The notes: generated from the sequence alone by a model not told the origin. A stretch of DNA of 64,000 bases from JBOGXA01 sp050694175 (GCA_050694175.1 JBOGXA010000006.1:1-64000); one strand, 5' to 3'. Positions 1 through 9,001 are shown, numbered from the stretch's first letter. Made by a program: numbers and translations.

Positions 1-1
1 A

Positions 2-466
2 TCAGTCGGGCCACAGGTCCCCGTCGGCAATCTCGAGCAGGTTGTCGTGCGGATCGCGGAAGTAGAAGGACTGCAGCGCCGCTCTGCCCCGGCGCCCCGG
101 CCACACGACCTCCTTCAGGATCTCGACGCCATGAGCCTTCAGATGGCTCTTCCATCCCTGGTAGGAGGCCGGTTCAACTACGAAGCAGACATGTCCGGAG
201 CCCGTCGCCCCGTGTGGGGGTAGCTCCCCGCCCCTCTGTGCGAGCGAGGCGTCGAAGAGAAGGAACACGCTGCTGCCCGCACGGAGGAAGAGGGATCGAC
301 CGGGCTGCTTGGCAATCAGGCGCATGCCGAGGACGTTCACGTAGAAGCGCTCGGCCGCGCCCTGGTCCTCGTAGTAGAGGACGGTCTCGAGGACACTCCC
401 CAACTCGGGCGTGTGAGAGGCCTCGCTCACGTTACCGATTGTCCTGTGTGTGTCCTTCGGGCCCAC
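2..466 (-). CDS. VOC-family (glyoxalase/dioxygenase-like) protein
   Basis: A 154-residue protein with the vicinal oxygen chelate layout. The N-terminal half has the beta-alpha-beta segment ending in FYVNVLGMRL. The C-terminal half has the hallmark FYFRDPHDNLLEIADG, whose Glu is a usual metal ligand. The family includes glyoxalase I, fosfomycin/bleomycin resistance proteins and extradiol dioxygenases; the substrate cannot be told from sequence. The reading frame closes with TGA at the window edge, so the gene is complete. It lies 19 bp downstream of the FAD oxidase gene on the same strand and probably shares its transcript. Confidence 0.85.
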   Translation of the reverse strand: MGPKDTHRTIGNVSEASHTPELGSVLETVLYYEDQGAAERFYVNVLGMRLIAKQPGRSLFLRAGSSVFLLFDASLAQRGGELPPHGATGSGHVCFVVEPASYQGWKSHLKAHGVEILKEVVWPGRRGRAALQSFYFRDPHDNLLEIADGDLWPD

Positions 467-485
467 CTACTGAGGCGCCCGCTTT

Positions 486-1856
486 CTAGGCTTCGATGTT
501 CTGGTTCATGTGGAACAAGTTGCCCGGGTCGTACTTCCGTTTGACATCGACCAGTCTCGCGTAGCCGGCCCCAAAGTTCGCCGCGACGCGGTCTTGGTCG
601 TCGGACGCGGCGAAATTGGTATAGCCACCCTCCTCCGAGTGCGGAGCAGTCGCGGCATAGTAGTCACGCACCCACGCGATGTTCTTGTCGTTATCGGCGG
701 GGTCCGGCCACATGCCGGCGATGACGGCCGCGAAGTTGGCATCTCGGTGGCCGAAAGCCGTGTCGTTCGGGCCGACGCGGTGGCAGGCGCCGTCGATTGG
801 ATAGATGTGGACGGTCGAGTTCACGACCGGCACCTTCGATCCGTGCTCGACGTGCGCTTCGATCACCTCGTCGGTGAGTTCTCTCACGAAGTTCGCCTTC
901 CAGTAGTGTTGGAGTCCCGGCGGAACGAGCCCATCGAAGGCCGCGTTGAGCGCCGGATAAGGCATCTCTCCAACGTGCTCGGCGACGACCGGCGCGAAAT
1001 CGTGCAACGACTTAAGGGCGTTCTCACCTTCTTCGGTGGGACCTGCCCAGCAGGCGACAATCGCGATGAACGTGTCGCCGTGACGGTCTTCGGGGATGAA
1101 TGGAAGCGGCGGAGCGATCTGGAAGGCCGGGAATCCGCCAAAATCCTCGGGTGCATCGGCTATGAACTCGCCGAAGAACCGCAGAACATCTCGCGCCCGG
1201 TCCAGCTCGTAGAACATCGGCCCGCCGTAGATGTTCTTTACGGGGTGGACCTTGTATTCGAGGGAAGTGACGACGCCGAAGTTGCCCCCACCCCCTCGAA
1301 GCGCCCAGAAGAGATCGTCGTTCTCTTCTTCACTTGCGGTCAGGAAGTTCCCATCGGCGGTGACGACATCGCAGGACACCAGGTTGTCGCATGAAAGACC
1401 GAACCCGCGCGCCAGATATCCGATGCCGCCGCCAAGCGTGAGCCCCCCGATACCGGTGGTCGAGATGATCCCCCCCGTAGTAGCGAGCCCGAACGCGTGC
1501 GTAGCGTGATTGAAGTCCCCCCACGTGGCGCCGCCTTCCGCGCGCGCGGTCTGGGTCCTGGGATCGACCCGTACTCCTCGCATCAACGACAAGTCGATTA
1601 CGACGCCGTCATCGCACGTGCCAAAGCCCGGCACGCTGTGACCGCCGCCGCGGACCGAGAGATCGAGGCTGTTCTCGCGGGCATAGTCCACCGCTGATTT
1701 GACGTCGCCGACGTCCCTCGTACGCACGACGACGCTCGGGCGTTTGTCGATCATCGCGTTATAGACCCTTCGAGCTTCGTCGTACGCGCTGTCGTCGGGT
1801 GTGATGACATCGCCGCGCACCTGCTCGCGCAGCTCGTCAATTGTTAGCTTCGTCAT
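486..1856 (-). CDS. FAD-linked oxidoreductase, berberine-bridge-enzyme type
   Basis: About 456 residues. The N-terminal FAD_binding_4 (PCMH) domain shows VVVRTRDVGDVKSAVDYARE, then SVRGGGHSVPGFG (the usual covalent-FAD His lies in the RGGGH motif), then GGGIGYLARGFGLSCDNL. The C-terminus has the BBE motif, ending NFGAGYARLVDVKRKYDPGN and LFHMNQN. Family members oxidise sugars, alkaloids or polyketides with O2. The ATG at 1856 was chosen because a GGGGGAG site lies 5 bases before it; the upstream in-frame start at 1883 lacks one. The Cys that makes the second flavin bond in bicovalent members was not confirmed. Probably cytosolic, as no signal peptide is visible. Confidence 0.88.
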   Translation of the reverse strand: MTKLTIDELREQVRGDVITPDDSAYDEARRVYNAMIDKRPSVVVRTRDVGDVKSAVDYARENSLDLSVRGGGHSVPGFGTCDDGVVIDLSLMRGVRVDPRTQTARAEGGATWGDFNHATHAFGLATTGGIISTTGIGGLTLGGGIGYLARGFGLSCDNLVSCDVVTADGNFLTASEEENDDLFWALRGGGGNFGVVTSLEYKVHPVKNIYGGPMFYELDRARDVLRFFGEFIADAPEDFGGFPAFQIAPPLPFIPEDRHGDTFIAIVACWAGPTEEGENALKSLHDFAPVVAEHVGEMPYPALNAAFDGLVPPGLQHYWKANFVRELTDEVIEAHVEHGSKVPVVNSTVHIYPIDGACHRVGPNDTAFGHRDANFAAVIAGMWPDPADNDKNIAWVRDYYAATAPHSEEGGYTNFAASDDQDRVAANFGAGYARLVDVKRKYDPGNLFHMNQNIEA

Positions 1857-2080
1857 CTTTCTCCCCCTTTGGGTTTTGCGCATCCCTCTCGACTCGAAGG
1901 ACCGACGCGCCTCTCAAGGCAGTCCATTAACGCAGTTTCCACCCGGCGCCGCAATGGCCTACGAACTTTGGGTTCTTAGGTTCCCCGGATGGGCTGCCGT
2001 GAGGATGTTGGGAGGGGTCGCGCACCGGGATGAAAAGGGTCGTGAGAGGCTTCTGTTGGTTCAGTTCTGAGGAGGAGATC

Positions 2081-2458
2081 GTGGACAGACGTGACGTTGA
2101 GCGATGGATGGAAGGTTATCTCCACGCGTGGGACTCGAACGATCCCGAAGATGTTGGAAGGCTCTTCTCCGACGATGCTCGCTACTACACGGCCCCGCAC
2201 CGCGAGCCGTGGACCGGTCGCAACGGGATCGTGAGCGGATGGATCGATCATAGGGATCAGCCTGGGACGTGGGAATTCCGGTACGAGGTGCTCGGGATCG
2301 ACGGCGAGGTGGCGTTCGTCCGTGGCTGGACGCTCTACCACGCGACCTCCGAGGAGGCAGAGTCGGCCCACAGCAACCTGTGGGTTATCCGACTTGACGG
2401 TGAAGGACGCTGCTCCGAATTCATCGAATGGTGGATGGAGTATTCCCCGGGGCGGTAA
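2081..2458 (+). CDS. NTF2-like (SnoaL/DUF4440-like) protein
   Basis: About 125 residues with the cone-shaped NTF2-fold pattern: an N-terminal helix (VERWMEGYLHAWDSNDPEDVGRL is split around a helix break), then SDDARYYTAP, a GRNGIVSGW segment and a strand-rich C-terminus ending in EFIEWWMEYSPGR. Such proteins act as small-molecule isomerases, hydrolases or ligand-binding subunits; no catalytic pair can be assigned here. The GTG at 2081 is preferred over the ATG at 2030 because GGAGGAG lies 3 bases upstream. It is divergent from the FAD oxidase and convergent with chrA. Function unknown. Confidence 0.7.
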   Translation: MDRRDVERWMEGYLHAWDSNDPEDVGRLFSDDARYYTAPHREPWTGRNGIVSGWIDHRDQPGTWEFRYEVLGIDGEVAFVRGWTLYHATSEEAESAHSNLWVIRLDGEGRCSEFIEWWMEYSPGR

Positions 2459-2485
2459 GTGCGGGGGAGGACCTCCGTGGGGATG

Positions 2486-3904
2486 TCAGGCCAGGGTCCG
2501 AAGCAAGCCCAGAGCTGCGCTCCCGCCGACTATCCACAAGACGTTCCAGCGATACCTCCATAGTGCCCAAAAAGCGACGGCCGCGAGCGAGATGGCGAAC
2601 AGGTCGACGGATCGCAACTCCGGGAAGGGAAAGGAGAACGCCAGCAAGTGCCTCGTCGCGACCTCCTCGAACAGGGAGGCCAGCGCGAAGGTAACCGCCA
2701 GGTTCAAGATGACCCCCACAACAGCTGCGGTGACTGCGGCCAGAGCAGCATTCAGAGGTCGGTTTCCCCTCAGTCGCTCGATGTACGGCGCACCGAGGAA
2801 GATCCACAGAAAGCAGGGTGCAAACGTGGCCCAAACGGTGACCGTCGCGCCCAGGACGCCGGCCACGACGGGATCCAGCCCTCCGGGAAACCGATAGGCG
2901 GCGAGGAATCCGACGAACTCGGTAACCATGATGAGTGGTCCCGGTGTCGACTCCGCGAGGCCAAGTCCCGTGACCATTTGCCCAGGTTCCAACCAGCCGA
3001 AGTGCTGGACCGCGGCCTGATTGATGTACGCGAGGACTGCGTAGGCACCTCCGAATGTCACCATCGCAGCCTGGCTGAAGAAGATGGCTTCCTTGCTCAG
3101 GGTGTCATCGCCGCCGCGCAGCAGAATCAGCGCGATAAGCGGCCCCCACCACACCCCGGCGCCTATCAACAACACTCTCAGAGTTCTCGCCCCCGATCGC
3201 CGGGACGTGACCTTGTGGTGGTCGGCGATCAAAATGTCATCTTGACCATCGCCATCTCCGTGATTGTTGGCAGTCGGGAAGAGCCGGGGCGCCACTCTGA
3301 TTCCAACCAGGCCGATGATCGCGGCACCGAGCACGATCAACGGGAAGGGCACCCTGACGAAGAAGATCGCAAGGAATGCCCCACAGGCAATCGCCACCAT
3401 CATCGGGTTCTTCAAGGCCTTGGATCCGATACGGATAACGGCTGCCAGCACCAGCGCTATCACCGCTGCACGCAGTCCGTAGAAGACCGCGGCGACCCAT
3501 TCGACATCGCCATGGGCGACATATGTCCACGACAGACCAAGGATCAGAAAGAAAGCGGGAAGCACGAAGAGAACACCTGCGACGATCCCGCCCCACGCTC
3601 CGTTGAGCAGCCAGCCGATGTATATGGCCAACTGCTGGGCCTCGGGCCCGGGGAGCAGCATGCAGTAGTTGAGGGCGTGCAGGAACCGGTTGTTGCTGAT
3701 CCAGCGCCTCCGGTCGACGAGCTCGTCATGCATGATCGCGATCTGACCGGCGGGCCCACCGAAGTTGATGAAGCCCAGCTTGAGCCAGTAGCGAAAGGCC
3801 TCGCCGAACGGGATCAGGTTCCCGAAGGCTCGAGGTTCGTCGGCGCCCCCGGCCTCGGCTTGAATCGAGCCATCTGGCGATGAACGGCCGGGGATCTCAG
3901 TCAC
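2486..3904 (-). CDS. chrA: Chromate efflux transporter, CHR family (long, two-domain form)
   Basis: About 472 residues with two homologous CHR halves. The first half carries the family signature: a FGGPAGQIA motif, MHDELVDRRRW, then LLPGPEAQQLAIYIG. The second half has the degenerate repeat with TFGGAYAVLAYI and STPGPLIMV before a further PxxLW-rich helix. ChrA proteins export chromate, and some paralogues may move other oxyanions such as sulfate. Multiple transmembrane helices are evident. The upstream in-frame codons are TTG at 3910 and GTG at 3904; neither has a strong ribosome site, so the exact start is uncertain. No chrB-like regulator is adjacent. Confidence 0.9.
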   Translation of the reverse strand: MTEIPGRSSPDGSIQAEAGGADEPRAFGNLIPFGEAFRYWLKLGFINFGGPAGQIAIMHDELVDRRRWISNNRFLHALNYCMLLPGPEAQQLAIYIGWLLNGAWGGIVAGVLFVLPAFFLILGLSWTYVAHGDVEWVAAVFYGLRAAVIALVLAAVIRIGSKALKNPMMVAIACGAFLAIFFVRVPFPLIVLGAAIIGLVGIRVAPRLFPTANNHGDGDGQDDILIADHHKVTSRRSGARTLRVLLIGAGVWWGPLIALILLRGGDDTLSKEAIFFSQAAMVTFGGAYAVLAYINQAAVQHFGWLEPGQMVTGLGLAESTPGPLIMVTEFVGFLAAYRFPGGLDPVVAGVLGATVTVWATFAPCFLWIFLGAPYIERLRGNRPLNAALAAVTAAVVGVILNLAVTFALASLFEEVATRHLLAFSFPFPELRSVDLFAISLAAVAFWALWRYRWNVLWIVGGSAALGLLRTLA

Positions 3905-4077
3905 AACCAACGAATGCTACGAGCAACAGAAGCGGGCCGCCTGTGCCGGCCTGAGAACCTGTCCTTCGTCCCTCGGAGTAGGGGCTCCGCGGATCGATGC
4001 TCTCAGGTTGCTCCATAGGGCGCGTCCACTAGCAAGCCTTGAATGTCGAAGTCAAATCCAGGCGTCGCGCACGAGTC

Positions 4078-4400
4078 GTAGGCTTTGCTCTTCTACCAAT
4101 GGCCCACCTTGCCCGAGCACCTACGCAGTGTCGAAGCGGCCCTCGGCCGGGCCGTCGAGCGACTGTATCGCTGGCTCAGCCATAACCGTGTGACTCGGTT
4201 CCCATGGGCGGTAATTCAGACCTTTTCTGAAGCCCAGGGCGCGCTGCTCTCGGGCAGCATGGCCTACTTCACGTTTCTGTCGTTGCTACCGCTGATCATG
4301 GTGGCCGGGTTCGTTCTCGGCACTGTTTCCTCGCGCAACGTCGAGGTCCAGCTTGCCCTGGCGGAGCCGTGGATCAGATCTTTCCCGGCCAGAAGGGCGA
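4078..4400 (+). pseudogene. Truncated, frameshifted copy of the YihY/BrkB gene 5' end
   Basis: This stretch is a close copy of the first part of the intact YihY gene at 6379-7308, including about 20 bases upstream of its start (shared GTAGGCTTTGCTC and TCTACCAATGG). It has one extra C just after the ATG (GGCCCACC versus GGCCACC), which shifts the start codon out of frame. The homology decays into unrelated sequence near 4400. Many differences between the copies are at third codon positions (for example ATC/GTT, TTC/TAC apart from synonymous changes), so the copy was probably under coding constraint before it broke. An open frame persists from 4085 to 4501 but its last third matches nothing in the intact protein. 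Confidence 0.75.
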
Positions 4401-4616
4401 CTCGGGCTTGGCGTGAAACCCAGTTTGGTTGTCGCCGGGACACCTTTGACCCCTCATTCAAACTTGTGTGTGTGAGAACGTGCCTCGAGCCCGCCAGGTG
4501 AATTTGGCCAGGCACCTTGCCGTCCAGGATGTAGATGTCGGTCGAAGATTTTCGCGGTTTATCCAGCGCCGCCGCGAAGGCATAAGCTAGAGAGGTCGAC
4601 CGAGGAGGGGGTCTCA

Positions 4617-5972
4617 ATGGATGTCGGTTTCGAGACCATCGGCAACGCCACACTCATTTGCCACGATCGCCAACCAGTGCTGGTGACCGACCCATGGCTG
4701 GGAGGAGACCCCTATTTCGGCAGTTGGACGATGTCGCACGACATACCGAACGAGCAAATGAACTCTATTGCCAATGCGGAATACGTCTGGATGTCGCACG
4801 GCCATCCCGACCACCTCAGCCTCGGGGGTTTGCAAAAACTAAACGCGAAGGTCTTGCTTCCCGATCACGTGGGCGGCAGAATCGCGTCCTATCTGAGACA
4901 TGAGGGCTACGAAGTAATCATCCTTAAGGACCGCGTCTGGAATCGCCTCTCTGATCGGATAAAGGTTCTGTCGTTCTCTGATTACAACCAAGATGGCGTG
5001 CTACTGATCGACATCAACGGGCGCTTGGTCGTCAATCTCAACGATGCATCTGATAGAGGATGGGGTCGCTACGTCCGCTCAATCGTTAAGCAATACGAGA
5101 AATCCTTTCTGCTGCGACTGTCCGGCTTTGGCGACGCTGACATGATCAACATCTATGACGAAGGGGGCAAGTTTCTTCTGCCGCGTGCGGCGGAGCGAAG
5201 GCCCGTGGGAAAACGCATCGCCAGGATGACCGAACAGTTCGGCGCCACCTACTTCGTGCCGTTCAGCTCCATGCATAAATACCAGAGGGCAGATAGCATC
5301 TGGGCGGATAAGTACACTACCGAGATTCCAGACTACGCCGTTGGCTTCGAGTCCAAGTCCAGCACGCTGCTTCCCCCGTTCATTCGATACGACTGCGTGA
5401 GGGACTCCTTCGAGGGAATCAATCCGCCCGAGCGGCAGCGAGTGATACGCGATCCCAAAGAATTTGGAGACAATTGGGACGATCAGTTGGAGAAGTCCGA
5501 CTTTGTCAAGGTCTTCGACTACTTCAAGTCGATCTCGCACCTGGAGAGACACTTCGATTTCATCAACATCAGAGTCGGTGGGAAAGACAACATTGTGAGC
5601 TTGGCCAAGCGGAAGCTCAACAAGGGGGTAACCTTCGACGTTCCGCGCACTTCTCTCATGGTCGCCGTGGAGAACGAGATCTTCGATGATCTGCTCATTG
5701 GCAACTTCATGAAGACGACGCTACACGGAGAGCGAGCGGGGCTCTACCCGCACTTCACTCCTTATGTAGCCAAGTATTCAGACAACGGACGCGCCAGGAC
5801 GAACGAGGAGGTGCGTGGCTACTTCTGGGAGTATTTGAAGCGAGCGCCGCTCGAGTACCTGCGTGATCGCTTCGAGCGACGATCCAGGGACGTCGTCCGC
5901 ACTGTGTTCCATACCGATTCAGGCCTCTACAGGCTAACCAAGTCCGCGTATCACAAGGTAAAGGGTTGGTGA
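4617..5972 (+). CDS. MBL-fold metallo-hydrolase (CMAH/NamH-like, UlaG-type) without Rieske domain
   Basis: A 451-residue protein. The metallo-beta-lactamase motif HGHPDH lies at residues 61-66 (HxHxDH), preceded by an IGNATLIC/LVTDPWLGG start typical of UlaG-like and nucleotide-sugar hydroxylase-like MBL proteins. Related proteins with an added Rieske [2Fe-2S] domain hydroxylate CMP-Neu5Ac or UDP-MurNAc, but no CxH...CxxH Rieske motif is present here. The long C-terminal half (PLEYLRDRFERRS region) is unassigned. GAGGAGGGG ends a few bases before the ATG. Base composition appears less GC-rich than its neighbours, and it lies between a broken and an intact YihY copy, which suggests insertion or rearrangement here. 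Confidence 0.75.
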   Translation: MDVGFETIGNATLICHDRQPVLVTDPWLGGDPYFGSWTMSHDIPNEQMNSIANAEYVWMSHGHPDHLSLGGLQKLNAKVLLPDHVGGRIASYLRHEGYEVIILKDRVWNRLSDRIKVLSFSDYNQDGVLLIDINGRLVVNLNDASDRGWGRYVRSIVKQYEKSFLLRLSGFGDADMINIYDEGGKFLLPRAAERRPVGKRIARMTEQFGATYFVPFSSMHKYQRADSIWADKYTTEIPDYAVGFESKSSTLLPPFIRYDCVRDSFEGINPPERQRVIRDPKEFGDNWDDQLEKSDFVKVFDYFKSISHLERHFDFINIRVGGKDNIVSLAKRKLNKGVTFDVPRTSLMVAVENEIFDDLLIGNFMKTTLHGERAGLYPHFTPYVAKYSDNGRARTNEEVRGYFWEYLKRAPLEYLRDRFERRSRDVVRTVFHTDSGLYRLTKSAYHKVKGW

Positions 5973-6378
5973 GAGAGCGTCTGACTTGACCTTCTCCGGA
6001 ACCGGTCGTCCACTCGAATCGCGGCTAAGAGCCCTGGATAGGGCCACAGGAAGCAGACGACGCAAGTCCCAGTCTTCGCCGGGGCTAGGTGAGCTAGAGC
6101 GCCGGGCGGCACCACTGGATCACGCAATCGCTGGTCTCTTGTATCGGAGCCGCTTCAGCCACGGCAATCATCCATCAACCGAGGAAGGGAGCGAAATCTA
6201 GGATCGCGGAGTGGAAGAGGGCTCCAGCCCCCTTGATTGAGTCGCATCGTCGCCCTCCGCCTCGATCGCTTGGATCTCCGGGGCCTGCATCCTCTACACG
6301 CTCAAGCCAAACTGCCCTAGTTCAGTTAACAAAGCGACCGGGGGTCAGGCGACGTGGGTAGGCTTTGCTCGTCTACCA
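5973..6378. other. Intergenic stretch without a supported gene
   Basis: Only a short TTG-started frame (5986-6201) is open; it has no recognisable domain and no ribosome-binding site. The last ~20 bases belong to the upstream flank shared with the broken YihY copy. No RNA gene, repeat or convincing promoter was recognised. Confidence 0.5.
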
Positions 6379-7308
6379 ATGGCCACCTTGCCCGAGCACC
6401 TGCGTAGTGTCGAAGCGGCCCTCGGCCGTGCCGTGGAGCGACTGTATCGATGGCTCGGTCACAACCGAGTGACTCGGTTCCCATGGGCTGTTGTTCAGAC
6501 TTTCTCTGAAGCGCAGGGCGCGCTTCTCTCGGGCAGCATGGCCTATTACACGTTTCTATCATTGCTGCCGCTGATCATGGTGGCCGGGTTCGTCGTGGGC
6601 ACCGTTTCCTCGAGCAATTTCGAGGTCCAGCTGGCCCTGGCGGAGGCCGTCGATCAGATATTCCCGGGCCAGAAGGGTCTCGAGGTTCTGGGCCAGCTGA
6701 TCGATGCGCGGATCGCATTCGGCGTTTTCGGTTTCGTCGCGGTGGCCTATGCCGGCAGCGGTTTTGTCGGGGCTCTCACCGCGTGTCTCAACCAGATGTG
6801 GGGAGTGCCGAGCGGCCGCAATCCGTTCGGGCAGAAGCTCATCAACCTCCTGGTGGTGATCATGCTGGGACTTGTGTTGCTCGGCTCGGCCGCGCTGACT
6901 CTGTGGGTCCGCTACCTCGCCGAGCAGATCTTCGAGGAGGGTGCCGACCCGTTCGTGCGCGTGCTCGAGGTGGTCGTAAGCCCGCTCTCGTTGCTGCTAC
7001 TGCTGTTGTTGCTCTATCGTTTGCTACCCGCTAAGCACCTCTCGTGGCGGAGCCACCTTCCGGGCGCAGTTTTCGGCACCGTTGGGATCGAGCTGTTGAA
7101 GCGAGCCTTCGCTTTATGGGCGGAGTACTCGGCCGGCGTGTCGGCGCTTCCCCGGTCGCTGGTCTCGGTCGTCCTGCTGCTTGTCTGGCTTGGCTTCTTC
7201 GGACAGCTCATCCTCTATGGGGCTGCGCTCAACGTCGTGTGGGACCGGCGGCGTCGTGGGCAGCCGCTGATGCCGCAAGGGCACGGTCCCCTCGGGGTTG
7301 AGGCTTAG
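6379..7308 (+). CDS. YihY/BrkB-family membrane protein
   Basis: A 309-residue integral membrane protein of the Virul_fac_BrkB family. The usual features are an N-terminal amphipathic region, GALLSGSMAYYTFLSLLPL (first membrane helix with the SGSMAYY motif), a YAGSGFVGALTACLNQMW segment, and later helices LLVVIMLGLVLLGSAALTLW, LLLLLLLYRLLP and VVLLLVWLGFFGQLILYGAALN. The family was once annotated ribonuclease BN, which is not supported; its function is unknown. The ATG at 6379 corresponds to the frame broken in the upstream partial copy. It is followed 31 bp later by a CNNM-type gene on the same strand. Confidence 0.88.
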   Translation: MATLPEHLRSVEAALGRAVERLYRWLGHNRVTRFPWAVVQTFSEAQGALLSGSMAYYTFLSLLPLIMVAGFVVGTVSSSNFEVQLALAEAVDQIFPGQKGLEVLGQLIDARIAFGVFGFVAVAYAGSGFVGALTACLNQMWGVPSGRNPFGQKLINLLVVIMLGLVLLGSAALTLWVRYLAEQIFEEGADPFVRVLEVVVSPLSLLLLLLLLYRLLPAKHLSWRSHLPGAVFGTVGIELLKRAFALWAEYSAGVSALPRSLVSVVLLLVWLGFFGQLILYGAALNVVWDRRRRGQPLMPQGHGPLGVEA

Positions 7309-7339
7309 CGCTTTGATTCCTGGCTAAGGAGGCATACAA

Positions 7340-8602
7340 ATGGGAAGCCTATGGCTTGAACTCGGCCTTCTGGCCGTGCTGATAGCGGTTAACGCCCTCC
7401 TTGCGGGTAGCGAGATAGCGCTTGTTTCGCTGCGCGAGGGCCAAATCGATCGTCTTGCGAAGCGCGGCCGGGCGGGCCTGACTTTGTCTCAGCTGGCGCG
7501 AGATCCCAACCGCTTTCTCGCCACCATTCAGGTGGGCATCACGCTCGCCGGCTTTCTCGCCTCGGCGACGGCGGCGGTGTCCATCGCTCGCCCTCTCTTT
7601 GAGCCGCTGTCCTTCCTCGGACAACTTGCGGAGCCCGCGTCCATCGTCGTCGTGACTCTCGTCCTCGCGTACGTCACCCTCGTCTTCGGAGAGCTTGCGC
7701 CAAAACGTGTGGCGTTGCAGCGCAGCGAGGCCTGGAGCCTTTTCGTAGCTCGGCCCTTGGTGGTGATGGATGCACTGGCGCGACCGCTTGTGTGGCTGCT
7801 GTCGAAGTCGACCGACGCCGCCGTTCGCGTAATGGGCGGTGACCCCTCGGTTCGGCGGGAAGAACTGTCTAAAGAGGACCTGCGCGACATGGTGTCGTCG
7901 CGGCAAAGCTTCCATGGTCTCCAGCGAACCATCATGTCGGGCGCCTTTGAGATAGCGGAGCGCAGCTTGCGTCAGATCGTTGTTCCTCGTGCCGAAGTCG
8001 TATCGGTCAACGCATTCGACCCGGTCGATCAAGCCGTCGACAGGCTCCTCTCATCTGGCCTTTCGCGTGCGCCGGTCACGGAAACGGATCTCGATGACAC
8101 GGTGGGTGTGGTGCACTTGCGCGAACTCATCGGCAAGAGCGGTGTCGTTCGCGATCACGCCCGCCCTGCCGTTGCCCTTCCGGAGTCGCTATCGGTGATG
8201 GAAGCGCTGGGCGAGATGCAGAGAAGTAGGGCGCAGCTAGCGATCGTGGTTGACGAGTATGGGGGGACGGAAGGCATCGTCACCATCGAAGACCTGCTTG
8301 AAGAGGTCGTTGGCGAGATCTACGACGAATTCGATCGCGATATCAAGGGGATTCAGAGACACAAGGATGGGTCGCTCGTTGTCAGCGGTGAGTTTCCTAT
8401 CCACGACCTCCACGACATCGGTGTCTCGTTGCCGCACGGCGATTACGCGACCATCGCAGGCCTGATCATGGATCGCCTCGGCCGCGTCCCGAAACCAGGA
8501 GAACAAGTCTCTGAATCCGGATGGCAGCTCGAGGTCGTTGATGTTGCAGGTCGATCGATCAAACGAGTGCGTCTCACACCTCCTGCGGCCGCACCCGACT
8601 GA
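7340..8602 (+). CDS. CNNM/CorC-HlyC family membrane protein (DUF21 + CBS + CorC_HlyC)
   Basis: A 420-residue protein. The N-terminal DUF21 domain has about four membrane segments with ALLAGSEIALVSL and a VTLVFGELAPKRVALQ motif. A CBS pair follows (MIVPRAEVVSV-type start RQIVVPRAEVVSVNA, then AIVVDEYGGTEGIVTIEDLLEEVVGEI), and a CorC_HlyC domain closes it (SLVVSGEFPIHDL, ending PGEQVSESGWQLEV). Bacterial members are linked to Mg2+/Co2+ efflux and membrane ion homeostasis; the older hemolysin name is misleading. An AAGGAGG site lies 8 bases before the ATG. It may share an operon with the YihY gene. Confidence 0.9.
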   Translation: MGSLWLELGLLAVLIAVNALLAGSEIALVSLREGQIDRLAKRGRAGLTLSQLARDPNRFLATIQVGITLAGFLASATAAVSIARPLFEPLSFLGQLAEPASIVVVTLVLAYVTLVFGELAPKRVALQRSEAWSLFVARPLVVMDALARPLVWLLSKSTDAAVRVMGGDPSVRREELSKEDLRDMVSSRQSFHGLQRTIMSGAFEIAERSLRQIVVPRAEVVSVNAFDPVDQAVDRLLSSGLSRAPVTETDLDDTVGVVHLRELIGKSGVVRDHARPAVALPESLSVMEALGEMQRSRAQLAIVVDEYGGTEGIVTIEDLLEEVVGEIYDEFDRDIKGIQRHKDGSLVVSGEFPIHDLHDIGVSLPHGDYATIAGLIMDRLGRVPKPGEQVSESGWQLEVVDVAGRSIKRVRLTPPAAAPD

Positions 8603-8809
8603 CCGGGGAACGTAGGCGCAGGGCGAAGCCCGACCCGATATGGGCGTGTTGCCGCCTGTTTGGGCAGCACTGCCGTCCCCCCCGGATCTCTAGGTGACCC
8701 CCGGAGGGATGAGAACCTTCTCACGGCCTCCTCATGGCGGTTTCATCTGCCCGACTCAGAATCACATTCAGAAGGTTCGGAACAGATGAACTCAAGAGGA
8801 GGTGTGATT

Positions 8810-8953
8810 ATGGCCCGCTCGAAGATGTTCTCGGCGATGCAGCCTGCGATGGCAGGTGTCGCCGGCTCCTCGGACTCCCGTAGCAATTCTGGTCGCCGGC
8901 GCCGCCGGCGTCGTCGGCGCCGCAACCGCAGCCGTAGCCGCAGCAACACCTAA
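8810..8953 (+). CDS. Small Arg/Ser-rich basic protein (47 aa)
   Basis: The ATG at 8810 has GAGGAGGTG 6 bases upstream, an excellent ribosome site. The peptide starts MARSKMFSAMQPAMAG, has a Ser/Gly linker, then ten consecutive Arg and an RSRSRS tail ending in SNT. It is extremely basic and lacks a signal peptide. It is the first gene before an ABC exporter and a Ser/Thr kinase, separated from them by a strong hairpin. It could bind nucleic acid or anionic polymer, be a kinase substrate, or be the exported cargo; none of these is shown. An in-frame ATG at 8788 would add seven residues. Confidence 0.6.
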   Translation: MARSKMFSAMQPAMAGVAGSSDSRSNSGRRRRRRRRRRNRSRSRSNT

Positions 8954-8973
8954 TCGGTTGCGCGACTCGTATC

Positions 8974-9001
8974 GGGTGACCCGCCGTATGGCGGGTCACC
9001 C
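8974..9001 (+). terminator. Perfect 12-bp stem-loop between small basic gene and ABC exporter
   Basis: GGGTGACCCGCC at 8974-8985 pairs perfectly with GGCGGGTCACCC at 8990-9001 around a GTAT loop. No T tract follows, so it may be a partial terminator, attenuator or mRNA stabiliser that sets high small-protein to low exporter ratio. Confidence 0.7.

Noticed and set aside
510..1394. A 294-codon open frame on the plus strand
   Set aside because: It lies entirely antisense to the FAD oxidase gene; no domain or ribosome site, and GC-rich coding DNA often leaves the opposite strand open.
2648..3883. A 411-codon open frame on the plus strand
   Set aside because: Antisense to chrA, hydrophilic low-complexity protein with no recognisable domain; a shadow of third-position GC bias.
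5986..6201. A 71-residue TTG-started open frame between the MBL gene and YihY
   Set aside because: No ribosome site, no domain and biased composition; probably noncoding.
8743..8949. An Arg-rich open frame on the minus strand opposite the small basic gene
   Set aside because: CGN-rich repeats read as Arg on both strands. Only the plus-strand frame has a proper ribosome-binding site and start.
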